Assembly: GCA_029261955.1 (NCBI GenBank)
Contig: JAJDAI010001098.1
Coordinates: forward strand, 1 to 9,323
Length of the DNA stretch: 9,323 nucleotides
Source of the DNA: Deltaproteobacteria bacterium
Lineage (GTDB): Bacteria; Myxococcota_A; UBA796; UBA9615
Direction of reading: 5' to 3'
The notes below the pieces were generated by a model that had not been told where the DNA came from, did not search any database, and saw nothing but the letters and a program-made list of their open reading frames with translations. Positions 5,470 through 9,323 of the stretch are shown in pieces (within the stretch, counting starts at the first letter, position 1; every line of letters begins with the position of its first letter). Position numbers and translations under genes: made by a program.

Positions 5470-6440
5470 GCTCCCACCGCACCCCGGATCGGATCGGTGG
5501 GCTCTCGCGGGACGCCGTGTCGCAGCATCGAAAGATGTACCTCGGCAGCGTGGCGCTCTCCGCCGTCGCCCTGCTCGTGTCCCTCGTCGCCTCGCTGCGC
5601 GCGGTGGAGCAGGAGCAGGCCGCGCTCGCCCTGACCGTCGCCGAGACCTACGCCGCGGAGACGGTGGCGCTGCGCTCCTGGGTCTCTGAGCAGGGCGGCC
5701 TGCTGGTGCCCGAGAGCGAATCGGCGAGGCCCAACCCGCACCTGCCGGCCGAGCTTCGGACCCGCATTACCGACGACGGGCAGCGCCTCACGCTGCTCAA
5801 CCCCGCCCACCTCACCCGCATCCTGGGGGAGCGGACCGAGCGCGTCTCCGGGACCCGGATCCGGCTGACGGCGGCCGAGCCCCTGCGCCCCGAGAACGCC
5901 CCCGATCCCTGGGAGGCCGCGGCGCTCGCGCAGCTGGGCGGCGGGGAAGGGGTTCTCTTCGAGGTCGTCGAGCGGGACGGCGCCGAGCGCTTCCGCTACC
6001 TGGCGGCCCTGGCCGCGGAGCCGAGCTGCCTCGCGTCCTGCCACCCGGCGCCCGAGAGCGGCTCGAGCACCGTGTTCGGGGCCATCGCCGTCGACTGCGA
6101 CTACGCGCCCTTCCGTGAAGCCAGCCGCCGGCAGCAGCGCTTCGTCTGGGGCAGCCACGCGGCCCTCGTCGCGGTCGCGCTGGCGGTCCTGACCGCCCTG
6201 AGTCAGGCCCTGCGTCGCTCGCTCTTGCGCCTCGCGAAGGCCGGGGTGCGCATCGGCGACCTCGAGCAGCTCCTGCCGATCTGCGCGTCCTGCAAGCGCG
6301 TTCGGGTCGAGGCGGACGAGCCCGAAGACGGTCGCTGGGTGCAGCTCGAGGACTACGTGCACCGCAGCGTCGATGCGGCGACCTTCAGCCACGGCGTGTG
6401 CCCGCACTGCGTGCACGAGCTGGACGACTCGTCGGGCTGA
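5466..6440 (+). CDS. Tll0287-like (DUF3365) membrane sensor with C-terminal CxxC..CxxC module
   Basis: This 324-residue protein starts at a GTG that overlaps the previous stop (GTGA). A membrane helix lies at about 25-45 and a second at about 226-248, leaving a periplasmic domain of roughly 180 residues. That domain matches the Tll0287-like/DUF3365 family: WVSEQGGLLVP near 72-82, PNPHLP at 89-94, a LTLLNPAHLTR segment at 108-118, and CLASCH at 188-193, the position where members carry a CxxCH haem site. Here the spacing is CxxxCH. The cytoplasmic tail carries a cysteine module: ICASCKRVR at 272-280, W291, an FSHG at 307-310 and CPHC at 312-315. It is a likely zinc site found at the ends of many sensor proteins. 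There is no kinase, GGDEF or methyl-accepting output. With the coupled PAS-receiver gene it probably forms a redox or small-ligand sensing unit. Confidence 0.85.
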   Translation: MSSHRTPDRIGGLSRDAVSQHRKMYLGSVALSAVALLVSLVASLRAVEQEQAALALTVAETYAAETVALRSWVSEQGGLLVPESESARPNPHLPAELRTRITDDGQRLTLLNPAHLTRILGERTERVSGTRIRLTAAEPLRPENAPDPWEAAALAQLGGGEGVLFEVVERDGAERFRYLAALAAEPSCLASCHPAPESGSSTVFGAIAVDCDYAPFREASRRQQRFVWGSHAALVAVALAVLTALSQALRRSLLRLAKAGVRIGDLEQLLPICASCKRVRVEADEPEDGRWVQLEDYVHRSVDAATFSHGVCPHCVHELDDSSG

Positions 6441-6452
6441 ACCCCTGCGGAG
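6441..6452. other. 12-base gap between convergent genes
   Basis: The haem-sensor gene (+) and the radical SAM-like gene (-) end 12 bases apart, and no terminator hairpin was seen between them or just beyond either stop. Transcripts from both sides may therefore overlap, or termination may be Rho-dependent. Confidence 0.5.
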
Positions 6453-7796
6453 CTACTGGAGCATCGGCCTCGCTGGACGCGCCGATCGCCCCCGCCACAT
6501 GGACGCGACGATGCGCAGCACGTCGGGGCGCGCGAGCTCGTCACCGGTCACGAAGGCCATGTCGTGGTGCAGCTGGAAGAGGGCGCGGTACAGGCCTTCG
6601 CCGGGCATCGTCGCCGCCTGGAGCGCCGCGCCGCGCAGCACCGGGGCGCTCGCGGCCAGCGGCAGGAGCAGCTGGAGCCGCTCGATCTCGGGCGAGAGGG
6701 ACGCTCCCTCCTCGTCCGCCACCAGGATCGCGAAGGCGTGGTCCGGCCGCAGCTCGAGGTTGAAGTCCAGCGTGCTCGTCGCCGTCTCGAGCGTCTCGCC
6801 GGGCAGGCCGAAGAAGCTGATGGTGTGCACCGAGATGCCGCGGTCCCGCAGCCGGGCCACCGCATCCACGACCTGGTCGTCTGTCACGGTCCGACCCAGG
6901 ACCGCCGAGCGAAGGCCCTCGTCCCCGGATTCCACCGCCAGGCGCACCAGCGCGCAGCCGGCGTTGGCTAGGCGGCTGACCATCGCCTCGTCGAGCAGGT
7001 CGGGGGCGGCCACGCAGGAGAAGGGCAGCCCGATCTCGTCCCGGTAGCGGCTCAGGAACTCGTGCACCCACTCCGGCGGGTCCATGAGGAAGGAGTCGTC
7101 CTTGAAGGCCACGCGGCGGTAGTTGGGCCGGCGCTGGAGCATCAAGTGCACGCGCTGGATCGCCTCGGCCACGCTGTGCCGACGCGCCGGACGGAAGCGC
7201 CGCTGCAGCTCCTGCAAGCCGATGCGGAAGCCCGAGTGCGTGTTCTCGAAGACCCCGCGCCCCACCGCCGCCGCCAGCGTCGTCTGCCGCTGCACGAAGC
7301 CGTAGCGCCGGTAGATCTCCAGGTCGGGCAGGGGCAACGAGTCCAGGTCGTCGATGGCCTCGCGTTCCGGGCCGCGCACCAGCTCACCGCCCACGAGCGC
7401 CACCGTCCCGCTCGTGCCCGGCAGCTCGCGCTCCTTGAAGATCTTCAGCAGCAGCTCGGGCAGCGTCGTCTCGGGGTCCCCGACCATCACCAGGTCGACG
7501 CCGTCCTCGCGCACGATCTCCGGGTGGTCGGTCGCGTGGGTGCCCGTGAAGACCATCGGCGCGCCGCCGGTCATGCCGCGGATCCGCCGCGCCTCCTCCA
7601 GCGCCCAGCCGAAGAAGCCCGTCGTCGGCGAGAACACGACGATCGCCGGCGCGAAGGCCTTCAGCGAGGCCTCCAGGTCGCGCTCGGCGGCGGGGATGAA
7701 GCACTCCGCCTCGTGTCCGCGAAACACCACGGCTGCGCCCAGCACCATCAGCGCGGGGTCGGGCATCGGGTCCTTCTGGATGAAGGCGACTCTCAT
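6453..7796 (-). CDS. Radical SAM-like protein with B12-type N-domain, cluster cysteines lost
   Basis: This 447-residue protein has an N-terminal cobalamin-binding-like Rossmann domain (about 1-125; FTGTHATDHPE at 83-93 and VGDPET at 105-110 are counterparts of the GGPHPT and GEGE segments). A radical SAM-type barrel follows (about 172-360). Barrel motifs are kept: FKDDSFL at 231-237, LANAGC..VRLAVESG at 276-291 and FFGLPGET at 328-335. The CxxxCxxC loop is not kept. At RGVFENTHSGF (180-190) the three cysteines are replaced by Val182, Thr186 and Gly189. The whole protein has only three cysteines (32, 261, 281), none near the motif. It therefore should not bind the usual [4Fe-4S] cluster or start radical chemistry in the normal way. 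GAGG lies five bases before the ATG and overlaps the stop of the upstream gene, seven bases away. A partner or regulatory role to the neighbouring radical SAM protein is the simplest inference. Confidence 0.85.
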   Translation of the reverse strand: MRVAFIQKDPMPDPALMVLGAAVVFRGHEAECFIPAAERDLEASLKAFAPAIVVFSPTTGFFGWALEEARRIRGMTGGAPMVFTGTHATDHPEIVREDGVDLVMVGDPETTLPELLLKIFKERELPGTSGTVALVGGELVRGPEREAIDDLDSLPLPDLEIYRRYGFVQRQTTLAAAVGRGVFENTHSGFRIGLQELQRRFRPARRHSVAEAIQRVHLMLQRRPNYRRVAFKDDSFLMDPPEWVHEFLSRYRDEIGLPFSCVAAPDLLDEAMVSRLANAGCALVRLAVESGDEGLRSAVLGRTVTDDQVVDAVARLRDRGISVHTISFFGLPGETLETATSTLDFNLELRPDHAFAILVADEEGASLSPEIERLQLLLPLAASAPVLRGAALQAATMPGEGLYRALFQLHHDMAFVTGDELARPDVLRIVASMWRGRSARPARPMLQ

Positions 7797-7803
7797 GGCG
7801 TCC

Positions 7804-9288
7804 TCAGCGGGACAAGCGGTCCTTCGGTCGGTACCGGTCCCGCAGGCCCAGGCGCAGGAAGTCGGGGCGGAACTGGTCCGCCAGCGTCAACGCGCCCTTG
7901 GTGATGTTCCGGGCCAGCACGGGGTCCGAGAAGAACTGCTTCGCCGCCCGCATCATGAAGCCCGGGTCCAGATAGAAGCTGCGGTAGGCCGTCGCGAACA
8001 TCTCTTCGACGTGCTCGAGATCCCGCCAGCCCTCCTTGGGCAGGTAGACCGCTTCCTTCTGCTTCTTGAAGCAGTCGATGTAGTCCTCGGGACCCCAGCC
8101 CAGCTCGGCGTACTCCGGGCTGCCCGGAGGCGGCCGGTAGAGCGAGAAGACGGCGACGTCGACCTCCTGCTCCAGCGCGATCTTCACCGTGCTGTGGATG
8201 TGCTCCGGCGTCGTGTTCGGGATCCCCGCCATGAAGAGCCCGATGACCATGAGCCCGGCGGAGTGCGCGGCCTTCACCGCCGCGCCGCAGGAGTCGATCG
8301 TCAGGTCCTTCTGGAGCTCCTCCAGGGTCGTGTTGTCCAGGACCTCCATGCCGACGAGCACCGAGTGGCAGCCCGCCGCCTTCATGGCCGAGAAGATGCC
8401 CGCGTCCACCTGGCTGGCCCGCACGTAGCAGGACCAGCTGACGGGGTTGCCCAGGGCGCGCAGCTCGGAGCAGAAGTCGTAGATCCAGTCCTTGCCCACC
8501 ACGAAGTCGTCGTCGACGAAGGCGACCTCGCGGGCCCCCCAGCGCTGGTGGATCTCCATGACCTTGTCGGCCGCGCCCTTCGGCGTGTGGCGGCGGTAGC
8601 GGTTCTTGAGGCCGCCGCCCGAGGTGCAGTAGGTGCACTTCGCGTAGGCGCAGCCGCGGAACAGCTCCATGTAGACGGCCGGCATCTGCCGCACGCGCAT
8701 GGGCGGGGCGGAGTACTTGCTCAGGTCCAGCAGGTCGTAGGCGGGCAGGGGCGCGGTGTCGAGGTGGCGCTTCGGGATGCGGCCCTTGTTGATGACGATC
8801 GCGCCCGCTTCGTCGCGGAAGGCGACGCCGTCGATGTCCGCCAGATCGTGCAGGCTGCGGCCGGCGGCCAGGGCGGCGATGAACTCGACCCCGGTCTCCT
8901 CGCCCTCGCCGAAGACGGCGACGTCGATCTCGGGGGTCTCCAGGGCGTGCTCGGGGTAGAGGCTCGGGTGCGGTCCGCCCACGAAGACGGGCACGCCGAA
9001 GCGCTCCTTGAGCAGCTTGCTCATGTAGGTCGCGCTGTGCCAGATGACCGAGGTCGCGCCCACGCCCACGGCGTCGGGGTTGAAGCGGTTGACCTCCGCG
9101 CAGACCTCCTCGTAGCCGATGTCCAGCGCTGGAGCGTCCACGACCTGGACCTGGTGCCCGGCTTCGCGCAGGTAGGCCGCGACGGAGATCGCCCCCAGCG
9201 GCACGGCGTTGTGGAACGACTTGCGGCGCACCAGCCCGTAGAGCATGGCGCCGTAGTCGAAGGGCGGTACGACGATCGAGACCTTCAC
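7804..9288 (-). CDS. B12-binding-domain radical SAM protein
   Basis: This 494-residue protein begins MKVSIVVPPFDYG. It has a B12-binding-like domain (about 1-140) with FVGGPHPSLYPE at 102-113 and FGEGEE at 126-131. A radical SAM barrel follows (about 200-400) with the cluster motif FRGCAYAKCTYC: Cys213, Cys218 and Cys221, spaced CxxxxCxxC. FVDDDF is at 257-262 and a GMEVLDN segment at 313-319. The C-terminal 95 residues are a family-variable tail. Such proteins reduce S-adenosylmethionine to a radical and often methylate unreactive carbons or rearrange carbon skeletons in lipid, antibiotic or peptide pathways; the substrate is not evident here. The DxHxxG motif is absent, as in many members. 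The GTG start at 9286-9288 is supported by TGGAAG about eight bases upstream and by the family-typical N-terminus. It is the first gene visible of a - strand operon that may extend past the window edge. Confidence 0.88.
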   Translation of the reverse strand: MKVSIVVPPFDYGAMLYGLVRRKSFHNAVPLGAISVAAYLREAGHQVQVVDAPALDIGYEEVCAEVNRFNPDAVGVGATSVIWHSATYMSKLLKERFGVPVFVGGPHPSLYPEHALETPEIDVAVFGEGEETGVEFIAALAAGRSLHDLADIDGVAFRDEAGAIVINKGRIPKRHLDTAPLPAYDLLDLSKYSAPPMRVRQMPAVYMELFRGCAYAKCTYCTSGGGLKNRYRRHTPKGAADKVMEIHQRWGAREVAFVDDDFVVGKDWIYDFCSELRALGNPVSWSCYVRASQVDAGIFSAMKAAGCHSVLVGMEVLDNTTLEELQKDLTIDSCGAAVKAAHSAGLMVIGLFMAGIPNTTPEHIHSTVKIALEQEVDVAVFSLYRPPPGSPEYAELGWGPEDYIDCFKKQKEAVYLPKEGWRDLEHVEEMFATAYRSFYLDPGFMMRAAKQFFSDPVLARNITKGALTLADQFRPDFLRLGLRDRYRPKDRLSR

Positions 9289-9323
9289 GTCAGATGCTTC
9301 CAGTCGGAGTCCGGGATTCCCGA
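9289..9323 (-). promoter_or_regulatory. Leader and ribosome binding site of the radical SAM operon
   Basis: The 35 bases before the GTG start contain GGAAG at a spacing of about eight bases. No -10/-35 pair can be judged in so short a stretch. The reading frame remains open upstream to the edge, so an upstream gene or start cannot be excluded. Confidence 0.4.

Noticed and set aside
5460..6416. Long - strand open frame opposite the haem-sensor gene
   Set aside because: Antisense to a protein with clear family motifs; Gly/Arg/Ala-rich with no recognisable domain.
6430..6500. Bidirectional terminator between the convergent genes at 6440 and 6453
   Set aside because: Only 3-base stems could be formed and there is no T-run on either strand.
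7201..7300. A frameshift hiding a normal CxxxCxxC motif in the second radical SAM-like gene
   Set aside because: The alternative frames of this stretch give no cysteine pattern, and similarity to the fold continues in the same frame on both sides.
7062..7904. + strand open frame across the radical SAM-like gene
   Set aside because: Antisense to a protein with an intact barrel and B12-type domain; runs over the junction of two genes and has no motif.
1..9323. CRISPR array, tRNA or rRNA, insertion sequence
   Set aside because: No regularly spaced repeats, cloverleaf or CCA-end signatures, transposase motifs or paired terminal inverted repeats were seen.

Overview
This is a GC-rich bacterial window (strong G/C bias at codon third positions and long antisense open frames typical of such DNA). 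The gene content would suit a Myxococcota-type deltaproteobacterium or a relative: a sirtuin next to a Trk potassium transporter, a YhcX-like acetyltransferase/nitrilase fusion, kinase-less sensory proteins and B12-type radical SAM proteins. That placement is inference. No tRNA, rRNA, CRISPR array, transposase or phage gene is visible.

Layout. Positions 1-120 hold the last 39 codons of a TrkH-type potassium transporter subunit. It is followed with a stop/start overlap by a short Sir2-family protein (117-767), which seems to have lost the second half of its zinc module. A lipoprotein alpha/beta hydrolase follows (746-1759). A 303-base gap separates this + strand operon from a convergent - strand gene for a GNAT acetyltransferase fused to a carbon-nitrogen hydrolase (3631-2063). 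Beyond a 350-base divergent region, a + strand pair encodes a membrane-anchored PAS-PAS-receiver protein without a kinase core (3982-5469) and a Tll0287-like/DUF3365 haem-sensor candidate with a C-terminal four-cysteine module (5466-6440). Twelve bases later, converging from the right, lies a two-gene - strand operon: a B12-type radical SAM protein with a cysteine cluster motif (9288-7804) and, seven bases downstream, a second radical SAM-like protein in which all three cluster cysteines are replaced (7796-6453).

How the parts may work together. The two sensory genes are translationally coupled. They look like a redox or gas-sensing input (haem candidate plus CxxC..CxxC module) and a receiver output that must be phosphorylated by a kinase encoded elsewhere. 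The two radical SAM genes look like an enzyme plus pseudoenzyme pair, possibly part of a larger cluster starting beyond position 9323. The most notable oddities are the cysteine-free radical SAM paralogue, the in-frame deleted sirtuin, the CxxxCH haem-like motif, and a roughly 140-base imperfect duplication. The duplication links the 3' end of the lipoprotein hydrolase (1706-1845) to the upstream region of the receiver gene (3829-3966).
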